Shown here: one piece after another, positions 10,370 through 21,969 of the stretch
How positions within the stretch are numbered: the stretch's first letter is position 1
How the letters are laid out: each line of letters opens with the position of its first letter
Assembly (NCBI GenBank): GCA_015680685.1
Contig: MNCI01030210.1
Coordinates: 63,454 to 127,453, forward strand
DNA length: 64,000 nt
Reading direction: 5' to 3'
DNA from: Gnetum montanum
Taxonomy: Eukaryota > Streptophyta > Gnetopsida > Gnetales > Gnetaceae
Notes under the pieces: model-generated
The model's database searches: none
Told to the model about the DNA's origin: nothing
The model's input: the letters and a program-made list of their open reading frames with translations, nothing else
Position numbers and translations under genes: made by a program

Positions 10370-11566
10370 CAGCATGACCTACGAAAAAAAATAGCTCCAA
10401 ATTAGACACATCCAAACTCAAATTTCTAGATCTAGATCACACACAGGAAAGTAGTAGTTGTGCTCAAAAACAGGCTTCAAAAATTCCAAATTTGGTGTCA
10501 AAAATTGCATTTTTCATACCTCATGCTCAGGTCATGCTGGGGTCACACCCAAGATGATTGCCTAGCGTGACTTCCAGTCATGCTGACACAAAGATGCTTC
10601 AAACGCATACTAAAGACACGTGGAAGCCCAGACAACTCACGTTGGAAGCCCTATTCAAACAGAGATGCCTCGAATAGCCCCAAATTAACATCTCAACATC
10701 CTGGAGCGGTTGGTCCGTGGTCAAGCGAGCAGGGGTCAAATTTCTCTTGTTGTACATTTCATTGTAAATCCACATGTGTGGGCATGTCAGGGCCTCATGT
10801 ATAAATTAAATGTACTTTCATGGGCTTGAATAAACCCATAAATTTTAAAATGTAATGTACCTGGTCAAGAACATAGTTGGCCGACACACATCCAACTTTC
10901 CCCAGCATGTATCCAACCCAAGCACAACTGTCCATTGGACACATGTCACCAGATCCTCTTTCCTCTCATCTCCTAGACATTGATTCCATTATTGAATTCC
11001 ATGCCTGAGCTTGATCCAACCCTATAAATACCCTGCCAATTCACATAAATCGAGGTTGGCAATTGGAGACATCGACAATTTTGAGAAAGTACAGAACCTG
11101 CAATCCTTGGACGCTTGGCACACCTGATTGTTGGCATCCAAGCATTTCTCACATCTAGGACATCACATCATCGTATCATCACGTTACATCACCCTGGGGC
11201 TAGGTGTTCGACCTGCCATTTACACGCAGCTACGCTTCGACTGGTGCACATCTTTTCTAATATTTCCATTCTTCCAACCAAACATTATTTTTTTTTGTTT
11301 TACATTCTGTTTACATTTTTTCTCACCTTATATTTTAGGCGCATTTACATGTTTTAAGACATCATTTACAATAACCCTCGCGCTACCCGTAGCTTACGCT
11401 TGGGGAAGTACTTAGTTGATTTGCATGCAGACCATCCAAGGCACTCTGCCTTCGTTTACTTTTCCAGCTTGCCCTCGGGTGAAGGTAGGGTCAACTGTGT
11501 CTACCCAATGATCTCTGAGTGTCTATTTTCCTTTCCAGCCTTACACTGATGATTTAGGTCAGTACA
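10370..11566 (+). repeat. 5' LTR of B (truncated at its 5' side)
   Basis: It matches 24575-25766 of the 3' LTR and ends GGTCAGTACA at 11566, followed by a short T spacer and the PBS. The first ~690 bp of the LTR (U3) are missing and replaced by the head-to-head arm. Confidence 0.85.
11023..11030 (+). promoter_or_regulatory. TATA box in B 5' LTR
   Basis: TATAAATA in the context CCAACCCTATAAATACCCTG, the same as in the 3' LTR at 25246. It would drive B genomic RNA. Confidence 0.6.
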
Positions 11567-11571
11567 TTTTT

Positions 11572-11590
11572 TGGTGCTAGAAGGAGGGCC
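11572..11590 (+). other. B primer binding site
   Basis: TGGTGCTAGAAGGAGGGCC lies 5 bp after the 5' LTR. The same 18-19-mer, with few changes, follows the 5' LTRs of A1 (32078), A2 (49268) and C-prime (42664). I cannot assign the primer tRNA with certainty. Confidence 0.8.
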
Positions 11591-11830
11591 TGATTTGCCA
11601 TTGTTAAAACATAGATCATGCTACCTATCAAAACTTTTTCATCTTATCCCGTGAGTCTCTTGTCCCTATTGGTCATGCTAAGCTTGTTCCTATTGGTCAC
11701 ATTGAGCTTTTCCTATTGGTCACACTATAGTTTGATTAGTTTGGTCATGCTGTGTTTGTGTCACACTAGTCAGGGTGCAACTTCTTGCAATCCAACCCCA
11801 TTCATCCATCATAGTCCACTCACGTTCATC

Positions 11831-14529
11831 ATGGAATCCTTCCAAATCAATCCAATAACACTACCAATCATTGAAACTTTGAACCCTGTGACTGCTACAG
11901 ACTCCATAACTATCATTGAATAGATAAACCCTTAAGGCCCTACACCCCAGTCACTTAGGATATAGGGCAAAGAACCTACCTATGCCACTCTTACACCCAA
12001 ACAATACAGCTTTATATGTGTCAAAATCTAAGCCAACCTACCTATCGACTGTACGGAAAGGGAAGCAAAACAAGACTATGAACTTATCCACAAGGGAGGT
12101 CATGAGTTCATCCCTTTAGCATTTGACATAATCCTGCTCTCTGAACACCATCATAGACTCATATCCCAACTTCTCATGGCTAGAAGTCAAGCCTTACAAC
12201 TACCTCCCATAGAGCCTCAAGATGAAGAAGATGACTTTGCAGCCCAATCTGAACATGGAGAATCATACCATACCGTTAGCCCCCATGCCCATACAAACCC
12301 ACTATTTCAACCATTCTTGGAAAAAATAATATTTCCACCACCAGCTTCCTTATGGGAAGTAGCCATTCCCATCCCCATCTTCTCCAAGTCCAACATTCAA
12401 ACTAACGCATCTACTTCCATCATACCATTGCAAACATAATCCCAACAGACTAATGCAGGAATGACTTCTCAACCTCAAGTGATTGGAATGCCATCAGTCA
12501 TACCTTCTTCCATGTCCACCCATTATGTACCTCAAGTGAAAATCCAACAAACACCAACAATTACTTCACAACTTGTGATTGGGCAGTGGGTTCCACCAGC
12601 TGTTCAGCAAAACCCGTCTACTCATTACAGTGTACCACATCCCATAATCTTAGCCCCGAATGTTGTCCTGCCACAACAAACAATAGTCCAACAACCTCTT
12701 TTTCCACAAATGATGCCACAATTGAGTCATTATCAATTACCATCAACCCAAACCACCAGTTTGCCTACTGCCCAATAATGGGTAGACACACAAAAAATTA
12801 TGCACTCCTTGGTAGAGGAATTAAAACACCTTAAAACTTTGAACAATGAGGAAGTCAAAGTACTAGATTTCTATCAAGATGACCAGATTGACCCCTCATT
12901 TCCATCCTTAACCTTGCAAAAAGAAGTCTCATTACCTCAGTTGACCAAGTAAAATGAAGAGGGAGACCCAAATGCCCACCTAGTGACATTCCAAACTAAA
13001 AGTCTTTTGCTTTAGGCATGGCCCCATGTAATTCTGCATGTATTTGCTATGTCCTTAGCAAGAAGAGCCTCAGACTAGTACCGAGCCTTACCCCATAGCT
13101 CTATATCTTCTCTGGAGGATTTTTTTCACCAATTTGTCACTTGTTTTAAATACAATCTAAAACCTAAAGCCACGTTAGATAGCTTGATTCAAATTAAACA
13201 AGTGCCTTTAGAGCCAGCACAGAAGTTTATCCAAAGATGGAGCACCACCCTGAATGAACTTCACGAACCTATTCCTGAAACATATCTACTTACCATCCTT
13301 AAGAAGCTACAAATGACTTCATTAAATCAAAGCTTTATTATCTAAAACCCTGTACTTTGAATCAGGAATTTGTACAAATTAAAGAAATAGAAGAGGCTAC
13401 ACAAATAAGTAATGACCTAGCCTACTCGACCTTTAGGAACCAACACATGAGGAAAGATAAATCCAAAACAATGGTAGCAGCAGTGGCTGAAACAGCTCGA
13501 CCTAGTTACCCAGGATGAAAGGGAAAACAACCCACTGTCCCAAACAACTATGAAAGAACCACACCCACTCCTACACCTGAAAATTCTTCAAATAGAAACA
13601 ACACAGGTCATGCCTGTACCTTCGAAAAGAAAGACTCCGCTCAATACACACCATTGCCCATGAAGCCTTCACAACTACTTGATCAACTTCTAAAGGCTAG
13701 GCTAATTCAACACAAAAAAATGTCTCCTACAGCCTAGAAAAGACATGATCACTTTTTCGAATTAGCCAAAAATCCAGCCTTACTAATAGCCAATGAACCT
13801 CCCATTCCAAAAGGCTTTAGGTTGGATAGGTTTTGTGAGTATCACCAACGACCCAGCCATGTAACGGATTACTGCTTTACGTTGAAAAAAGACATACAAT
13901 ACATGATTGATAGGGGTGAAGTAGTATTCAACGAGGAAAACCTAGTAAGACCCCAAAACCAATCCATGGGGGTCTACAAGGATCTTCTCAACACCAATGA
14001 TGCACCATATGTGATTAATACTATCCATGTGGAAAACAAACAAGAAATTCAGCGAAGACCTTTTGTGATTCAGTGGCCTTCAGAAAACACACCTACCCCA
14101 ACATCTTCTCAAGCCCCTTTCATCATCCACACATCTCCCATGCCACAAAGACCATTCGTCATCCGCATACCTCCTTCAGTTGCCACAACAAACATACCAT
14201 CTGAAAATCGACCCATTCCCTTTGTGATCCAGGTTCCAAAACACCTTGGCGCATAACTTGCCTCCACTTCTCGATGACCTTTGCAAGAACATCTTGCCAA
14301 TAGGTTAATAAGAGAGTGCCTGGAAAGAGAGAAAAGAGAGAACATGGAGAGAGAAAACCATGGACACGAATTAGGACCACCAAAGCCTACACCGCTAAAT
14401 ACTATTCCCATGAGTCCGTCCATTAATGAGCCTAGTACAAGTCACCAAAACAAAGATGATGTCATTAGTCATATCCTAAACCCAGCATCCTTAGCTACTA
14501 ATGTAAAAACCCCTCCGCAAGAAATATGA
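11831..14529 (+). pseudogene. B gag, degenerate
   Basis: This is the capsid-nucleocapsid region. It starts at an ATG (11831). The N-terminal part aligns with A gag around 11941-12180 (EREAKQDYELIHKGGHEFIPL). A Gln/Pro-rich spacer occupies 12440-12780. The gag core follows at about 12800-13400 (KVLDFYQDD, EEGDPNAHLVTF). The nucleocapsid motif at 13822 reads FCEYHQRPSHVTDYC, the C-x2-H form of Tat elements. A Pro-rich linker leads to protease. Stops lie at about 11924, 12437, 12950, 13015 and 13500, with frameshifts between blocks, so it is not translatable. Confidence 0.75.
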
Positions 14530-14540
14530 ATGCTAGGTAA

Positions 14541-15537
14541 AATGGACCAAATCTCTACAGATAAGAATGTCCCAAACATTAAAGACCTAGCAAGTGCATT
14601 GACCAAGGTCACACAAGCCTTAAAATAAAAGAATACTTCTTTAAGTTTGTATGACGTAGTAATGAATTCACCAGTACATTGAGAGGCTCTCATATGGATG
14701 TTGACTTCAATTCCTGTTAGTGAGGATCTTCCTACAAATGAACCATCCATTTATGCAGTATTGTCCCCACAACTTCAGGAATTGAAGACCACATCCCTAG
14801 AGTTCCATATTAAGGACATTAAACTAGATAAGAAAATAGGGAAAATCACCATGGTCCCTATGTTCATAACAATACAGGTTGATCATTTCAAAATACGTAG
14901 GATGCATGTCGATGATAGTGCAGCAACAAATGCAATACATTTTTACGTCATTGAAAAATTGGGACTCACTGAACAAATATAGCCCACGACAACCTCTTTA
15001 TTGAGATCCTTTAGTGGTTCCCGTGTGAAAGTGAAAGGCATGGTTACCTTAGATTTCATAGCTAGAGACCAATTCCCTACATCAATTGAATTCATAGTGG
15101 TTGATGAAATGCCAGGGTTTAATCTGATCCTAGGACATCCTTGGCTAGCTCAACTTAAAGCTATATCTTCACCAATCCACTAGGAGATCCACCTACCTTA
15201 CGAGGGTGGTGAGATCATCATACATGGGGATACAACAGCATTAATCACTTCCTCATACCTTGAGGTAGGTCAAGGGTTAGAAATTGAGTTCGTTGACACT
15301 AAACAAGAAATTGTGAACATACACCAAAACGTGAACCCAAAATTGACTCATAATCCAACCAGCACTGAAGAAACACAAGAAGAAAATACAAACATAGGTG
15401 CCATTCCTACTGATGTCTCTTGGTTGGAATTACCCTTCGATATCACCGATGAAAGAGAAGGTGAATATAAAATCTTACCCACATGCTCAAACCCACATGT
15501 TAAACTACAAAGGATCAAAAAGCAACTCAATAAATAG
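14541..15537 (+). pseudogene. B protease (retropepsin)
   Basis: An aspartic protease continuing the gag frame. The active-site segment HVDDSAATN (about 14905) has DDS where retropepsins usually have D(S/T)G. The flap-to-end part has GFNLILGHPWLAQL at 15116-15160. The C-terminal tail continues to QLNK-stop at 15535, matching the KQL-x-stop ends of A1 (28068) and A2 (53336), so this is the natural gag-PR terminus. Stops after EQI (14980) and SPIH (15181) inactivate it. Confidence 0.78.
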
Positions 15538-15712
15538 AATTAAAACTACGAAATGTCTGAAATGATGTTAAACTATGAAATGTCCGAAATGATGTTAAAC
15601 TACGAAATGTCTGAAATGACGTTGAACTACGAAATGTTCGAAATGAATTTAAAATACAAAATGTCTAAAATGACGTTAAACTACGCAATGTCTGCAATGA
15701 TGTTAAACTAGC
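15538..15712 (+). repeat. 27-bp tandem repeats after B protease
   Basis: About six copies of a 27-bp unit like TTAAACTACGAAATGTCTGA plus AATGATG. The array begins directly after the gag-PR stop, at the position where A1, A2 and C carry their own unrelated-length arrays. Confidence 0.85.
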
Positions 15713-16227
15713 CACGGTCAGAAATGGCTAGTGTTATTTAAAATTTTCAAAAAACATTACTACCTTTGACCCACCATGGCATAAAATTGGTAATCCTTTC
15801 TTTAGTAACAGATGCAATAGTCCATCAAGACTTTAAACTGATGTACCAAACCCGAAATGGCTTTAAACTAGAGCCAACAAGTTACAAAATTCACGAACTC
15901 CCATCATTTTACACTGAATTTTCATTTACAAGTTATAAGTTATGATTTAGATTCATGAATGATCATTGTCTTCTTTCTCAAATATTTTCCTTATATTTCG
16001 CTTTACACTTTAGAAGTTCATGTTACATTTAGTTGCATACATATACTCAAGAAAATAAAGAAAAACAATAAAAAAACATGAAAAATAACAAAAACATTTA
16101 CGTAGAACATCAAGGTAATGAAGGAATACAACCATTTTATATCATAATTACATTTAGGCCATTACATCAGTCTTTATACATTCCATCAAACATCCAAAAA
16201 TCCAAAAACACTTAATGACTTAAAAGC
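15713..16227. other. B spacer between satellite and antisense gene
   Basis: AT-rich, with no gene seen. It includes degenerate copies of the TTTAAACTAG motif near 15830-15870. Confidence 0.5.
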
Positions 16228-17984
16228 TCATGGATCAGGTTGATCCCCAAGATTCTCTTCATCATCTGCTCCTGCTCCACTAGGGCCAGCTCCATCATTA
16301 ACGTGTCCCTACAAATAGAAAATAGAAAATAGAACAAAACAGTTAAGGGTAACAAAGCAACATCACATAAAAAATCATATAAAACCAAAAAATCACATAA
16401 AAGAAAAAAAATCACATAAACAAATGTAGTGCACCATGAGGCGAAGTGTAATCTTATGCGTATTAAGGCACATTGAAATCAGTTATAGAGCAAGTCCATG
16501 TTTAAAATCCCAGAAAAATAATGTAAACAATTTAAAATGTAGAAATCATTGAACATCTTCATGAAAAGGCCAGGATTGAAAATTCAAAATTCAAGACCAT
16601 GTTGCCTTGGATAAAAATCCAAAACCCATAGTCACGCTACCCAGGGAAAAATTAGAAAATTTCATTCACATTACCCAGGGAAAAATTAGGAAATTTCATT
16701 CACATTACCTAGGGAAAAATTAGAAAATTTCAATCACACTGCCTAGGGAAAAATTAGGAAATTTTAGTTACATTGCCTAGGGAAAAATTAGGAAATTTTA
16801 GTCACATTACCTAGGAAAAAATTATGAAATTTCAGTGACATTGCCCAGGAAAAAAATTAGGAAATTTTAGTCATGCTATCCAGAAAAATAGAAAAATTTC
16901 GGTTATGCTGCCTTAGCCAAAGCAGAAAAATTTTGGTCACGCTACCTTAGCCAAAATAGAAAAATTTTGGTCACATTGGCCTATCCAGGGGAGAAAAGAA
17001 AGAAAATTCATGGTAATGTTGCCTCACCCAGGAGAGAAAACAGACAAAATTCATGGTCGTGCACTGTGTAGAGCAAGAAAAAAATCAAGGTCACGCTGTG
17101 TAGGATAAGAAATAGAAGAAACCAAGGTCATGCTATCCATCACAAAAAAAAAACAAGACTGAAATCATGGTCACACTTCCCTAGGTGCCAAAATAAATTT
17201 CGGTAACACTGCCCAGGGCAAGAAATTCAAAATTTTAGTCATGAACCAAAAATCTAGGTCATGCAGTCTCAGGGAGAAAACTAAAAATCTAAGTCATGAA
17301 AATTTAATTCACAAATGCCCTAGCAGCCGAAAAATGCAAGGAGCCACACTGCCCTATAAATTTTTTTCCAAAAAAATTACAGCTGATGCTAGTTGTCTCC
17401 TACCAAATTTTACAAGCAACCCTACCTTGAGGCAAATATTTTATAGTTACGGTGCTAGGTTAAGGTAGGATGCTCCCATTGCAACATCCACAAAGGAGCC
17501 TTAAGCTCACAATGGCCTCCCCTGATAACCACACTTCCAAAACCCCAAAGGCCCAAATTAGCATCTCACACTACCCTTCTAAAATCCTAGGACACTGCCC
17601 AAGATGCTAGCAGGAACAATTCCTAATGATGTAGCTCACACTTGTAACTTAGAAACTCCAAGAAGAATAACTAGAAACCCTACGGCCAGAACACCAATAA
17701 AACTGAAAACTCAACTCATGCACTCAGGCCAAACTCATGTTCATCCAAGCTTGCAATCCCAAAACCCAAAATCATAGCCACAAATTCTCACCCTAGTTAA
17801 CATTTCTTGCAAAAATACCAACAAAAAATTAGGGACAAAGAATTCACCTTTGTAGAATCTTCTTCCACGCCGGAATCCTGGCTTGAGGGAGATGTTGGAG
17901 GAGCTCTTCACTCCCCTCCATGAATGCCAGAGCTGCTTGCTTCCTTCCCTTCATTTTCCTCTTGCCCTTACCCTTGTTTTCCAT
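16228..17984 (-). pseudogene. Short two-exon antisense gene of B
   Basis: Exon 1 is 17984-17848 and starts MENKGKGKRKMKGRKQ. Like exon 1 of A1 and A2 it is lysine-rich, ends near an AWK motif, and ends in splice phase 2, here at AAAG|GTGAAT. The last exon is 16308-16228 after acceptor TTTGTAG. In one frame it reads GPSGAGADDEENLGDQ-, an acidic tail like those of A and C. However, exon 1 in phase 2 joins a different frame (ELALVEQEQMMKRILG..., stop at 16212), which is also open. Either a middle exon is missing or the acidic tail is a relic. The intron holds a 34-bp satellite. The gene occupies the same slot, PR to RT, antisense, as in A1 and A2. Confidence 0.6.
16633..17260 (+). repeat. 34-bp satellite inside the B antisense-gene intron
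   Basis: Clear copies of a 34-bp unit (TCACATTACCTAGGGAAAAA plus TTAGGAAATTTCAT) run from 16633 to about 16870. Diverging copies with 'GGTCACGCT' and 'GAAAAATTTTGG' extend to about 17260. The array replaces the exons that A1 and A2 have here. Confidence 0.8.
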
Positions 17985-18613
17985 GGTCACGCTAATGCTA
18001 ACGCTTTGGCTCACGATGCACTATGGGTAGGTCACGCTATTCTTCTAATTTCCAGCAACTCACGCTAGCCAAAAATGAGAGTTTCTTTTCTAAAATTTCT
18101 TTTCTTTATCCCCCCTTGGGAATTTTATTTCATTTTATTTTAATTTATTTAATTTTTGGGCCTTTTATGTTAGGTTCCCCTTCTTATTTTAATTATGTAT
18201 ATTTTTCACGTCATCTTTGCCTTATGCTTGCCCGAATTTCCTTATCATTCCAATTCCACAAATTCAACCCAAAAATTTCTTATGAATAGAGGAGGAAAGC
18301 ACAAAAAATCAATAAATAAATAAAAACACTTGAAAATTTCATAAAACTTTAAAATATCCACGACCTTATTTTCCACTCGAAAATTTAAATATAGAGTTTA
18401 AAAGTCAAAAATTTTTAATAGTGCATATACTCAGTTCAAATGGCAGATCAACATGTGGCCCGGTATAGCCTTAAACTGCCACAACTTCCATCGCGTCTCC
18501 TAAATTTGTCAATGCATAGTTTAATTATCCTATGTTTGTTTACACTTCATAACTCTCCTTCCAAGGGAGTATCTCTTACTTCGCTCCTATTTTAATTGGC
18601 AGGAGTGAGCACC
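17985..18613. other. B spacer between antisense exon 1 and pol
   Basis: This is the candidate promoter region of the antisense gene and the 3' end of the presumed sense intron. It ends in TTTTAATTGGCAG (acceptor AG at 18601-18602), followed by the pol start. Confidence 0.5.
18590..18602 (+). promoter_or_regulatory. Candidate 3' splice site before B pol
   Basis: TTTTAATTGGCAG|GAG immediately precedes the pol ATG (18614). It corresponds to TTTTGCAG|GAC at 59071-59078 before A2 pol. In Ogre elements an intron is known between PR and RT, and this would be the equivalent acceptor. Confidence 0.5.
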
Positions 18614-19817
18614 ATGGTCACCAACCATGTCCTCTCAATATTGTCTCTCAATGGACCATATGGAGATGTAGAAAGAGCGATCCACCCAGAATTGTTGCAT
18701 CTAAATCCATCCTCCTATACAAATTTGATAACCTCCACTCAAGAAACATCAGACTGGCCTAAAAATGTAGTTAAAACTCTAGATCTAGAAGCTAAGAATA
18801 TCACTAAAGATCCTCTAGTTGAAATCCCCATTACCATAGTCAATGACAAAGCCAAGACCTTGAAATTAAGTGCCTTACTAGATTCGCAACTCGTAGGTGA
18901 CATCACTTAGGTTTTAAAAGACAACATAAAAACGTTCACATGGTCATATAAGACATGCCGAGACTAAACCCCCGGATCATCCAACATAACATTATTCTTG
19001 ATGAAAAAATTAAACCAGTAAAGCAAAAATCATGAAAGGTTAGACCCAAAATGGCATTAACAGTTCCCGTTGAAATCACAAAGCTCTACCAAGCCAGTTT
19101 CATTTGAGCCATTGACTATTCTGATTGCGTATCAAACATTGTTGTAGTCCCCAAGAAGAATGGTAATATATGCATATGCATAGACTTTTGCAATATCAAT
19201 ATAGCCACTATAAAAGATGATTTCCCATTACCTAGCATTGATCAACTTATTGACACGACTGTTGGGCATGTGCTATTGTCCTTCATGGACGGATTTTTGG
19301 GCTACAATCAAATAAGAATTAATCTAGAGCATCAACTTAGGATAACTTTTATGACATATTGGGGGACATTTTGTTATACGATGATGCCATTTGGCCTTAA
19401 AAATATAGGTGTTACATATCAGCAAGCAATGACATACACATTTAGTGATTACATGCTTAATTTACTCAATGATTATGTTGATGATATAGCGGTCAAGTCT
19501 AAAACCACTGAACAACATGCAAAAGATCTAGACTTAGTATTTAAATGTTGTCTCAAATATGACCTTAGGCTCAACCCAAAAAAGTGTGTATTCGGTGTTA
19601 AAATGGGCAAAATGCTTAGTTTCCTAGTTTCCGAAATAGGGATATAGGTAGACCCTGATAAGGTTAAAGCAATAACCAATATGCAACCACCAAGAAACCT
19701 CACCAAACTATGTGGCCTCCAAGGTAGGTTGCAATTCATTAGACGCTTTATCAAAAGGCTGATGGATAAGTTGAGTCCCATGCAACATCTATTATGAAAG
19801 AATGTACATTTCCAATG
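18614..19817 (+). pseudogene. B reverse transcriptase
   Basis: Pol starts at ATG 18614 and aligns with A2 from 59091 (for example DWP-------LDL followed by ITKDPL-E-P). RT proper has SNIVVVPKKNG, CICIDF, FMDGFLGYNQI with the first catalytic Asp, PFGLKN and YVDDIAVKS at 19474 with the catalytic pair. The thumb reads DPDKVKAI, LCGLQGRLQFIRRF and MQHLL. Stops lie at about 18908, 19012, 19645 and 19795, with a frameshift near 18950. The sequence breaks at an N (19818), just after the FQW of the RT-RNase H linker. Confidence 0.85.
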
Positions 19818-19818
19818 N
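19818..19818. other. Single-N assembly gap in B
   Basis: Relative to A2, about 50 codons of the RT-RNase H junction are missing exactly at the N, so sequence was lost in assembly or the gap has unknown size. Confidence 0.75.
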
Positions 19819-20640
19819 CAAAAACATCAAGATGGAGCCGAGATCCCTATATATTATCTAAGCCATGCTTTAATAGCCTATGAACAACGATACAATGATG
19901 TAGAAAAATCATGCCTCGCCCTCATCTTTTCCTTGAAGAAATGGCAGCATTATCTCTTCCGTAATCAGGTTTACATCATTTGCAAGGATAATGTTCTCTG
20001 TGCCATCACTAATAACATCTATGAGTTAAGTAGGTTAGCTAGATGGAAAGCGATGATCACAGAGTTTGATTTTCATTATGTCACTCAATCTTCCACAAAA
20101 GGTCAAGCAATAGCCACGCAACTAACTGTCTCGCCGACGCATGATCAAGCAACAATAAACCCCAAATTCCTAGATGAAAATGTTAATAGTGTAGACACTA
20201 TACCTGATAACTACAAAGCAATCCTCTACTTCAATGGAGCTTCAACCTCTCGAGGAGGATGTTCTACAGCCATTTTAACATACCCCTTTGGAGAAATCCA
20301 ACCTTCTGCCTACCACTTAAACTTTCCATGCATCAATAACATAGCAGAATACGAAGGTCTTCTTAGAGGCCTTCAAGTAGCGTTAACTTCGAGAATCTCA
20401 GGCCTTGTAGTTCAAGTGATTCACAATTAGTTATTAATCAAGTCACTAAGGTCTACGCATGCAAATCTCTTCATTTACAACCATACTCTTATTTGACCAA
20501 ACATCTAGTAAGGCAACTTTTAGAAGTGGATATACAACACATCCCTAGAAGTGAAAACACTATTGCTGATGTAGTTGCCACACTAGCCTTAAACATGACA
20601 CCTAAAATGTTTTATGCATTATCTAGTTCTATAACTAGTT
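19819..20640 (+). pseudogene. B RNase H remnant plus second RNase H
   Basis: After the N at 19818 the RT-linked RNase H resumes at the position of LLCQK, so about 50 residues, including its active-site start, are missing. What remains has PIYYLSHALIAYEQRYNDVE and KKWQHYLF. The second, Tat-type RNase H follows: YFNGAST at 20228 (first Asp changed to Asn), INNIAEYEGLLRGL, then after a frameshift near 20400 QLVINQ, and at 20550-20590 SENTIADVVATLAL, which keeps the last acidic residue. Confidence 0.8.
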
Positions 20641-20689
20641 GTGCCAAACCTGTAATTACCACTCTAAATGAAGTATCTATAGCATCTGT

Positions 20690-21952
20690 TAGTACAACAC
20701 ATGAAATAAAATGGTATGATAACATAAAAGAGTATCTTCTAAGAGGTGAACCTCCACAACACTTGACAAATGCTCAAAAAGATGACGTACAAAAACGTTC
20801 CCACCAATATGCATTAATAGGAGATACCTTGTGTCATAAATCCTATGAAGGAATCTTGTTAATGTGTGTTAGTAGCATTGATGGTTAAATGATCATAGAA
20901 CAAATCCACAAAGGACTTTGTGGAGGACATATAGCACCTAAAGCAATGGCAACAAAGATTAGGTGCTTAGGTTACTACTGGCCACACATGGAATACGATT
21001 GCATCTCCAAGGTTAGAACATGTGACATTTTACAAAAGCATGGTAATCTAATACATGTGCCACCTAATGAACTATGTACAACACAAATCACATGGTCATT
21101 CCAAAAATGGGGTTTAGACTTAATTGGATTGATAACACCATCGTCCTCTATGGGACATAGCTTCATCATCACTACAACTGAATATTTCACAAAGTGGGTG
21201 GAAGCTATTCCTCTTAGGAAGACCACGTCAAAACACATTTGCACCTTCATAATGGAAAATATCGTGACTCGTTTTGGTATTCCAATGACCATCATTACCA
21301 ACAATAGACCACAATTCAGCAGCGCAGATACCAAAAGCTTTTGTGAACGTTTGGGCATTAAACATGCATTTTCATCACCTTACTACCCATAGAGCAATGG
21401 TCAAGCAGAGGCTACAAACAAAAATGTCATCATGGTGCTCAAAAAATATGCTAAATCAGAGCAAGAAATGATGGCATGAACAATTAGTCTATGCATTGTG
21501 GGCTTACAGAACGACACATCGAACATCCACAGGTAAAACTCAATATAGTCTAGTGTACGGATTTGAATCTATTTTACCTTTAGAATTGCAGGTTCCCTCA
21601 TTGTGGATAGCTCTCTCCATCCTCCTTGATGAAAGTCAAAAAAAATGAATTGTGCATTGCCGACCTCGATTTGGTAGAGGAGGAACATTTATGAACGCTT
21701 GATCAAATTGAATAGTACCAAAAACAATAGAGGCAAAGGCACAAGCACAATCTCCATAAATTCCTGATCAAAGAAGGAGATCTAGTACTTAAAGTTGCCC
21801 GAGAACATCCAGATAAATTCTCAGCCAACTGGGAAGGGCCTTACCTAGTCACCAAGGCATACAACAATGGAGCATTCAAAATTATTGACATGGACAGAAA
21901 CGAGTTCGTCAATCCAACAAACCACTTGTACTTGAAAAGGTACTATGTTTGA
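20690..21952 (+). pseudogene. B integrase
   Basis: The linker WYDNIKEYLLRGEPP (about 20712) leads into integrase. The zinc region is HKGLCGGH at 20907, then CDILQ at about 21021, where the second Cys of the usual CxxC is lost. The core has KWGLDLIG with the first catalytic Asp, YFTKWVEAIPL, ITNNRPQFSS (second Asp changed to Asn) and SNGQAEATNK with the Glu. The C-terminal module is FSANWEGPYLV, GAFKI and NHLYLKRYYV, ending at TGA 21950. Stops and frameshifts lie between 21392 and 21770. Confidence 0.82.
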
Positions 21953-21969
21953 GAAACTTGAGGTACGTC

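Noticed and set aside
20975-21358. 127-codon minus-strand ORF across B integrase
   Set aside because: Shadow of the integrase frame.
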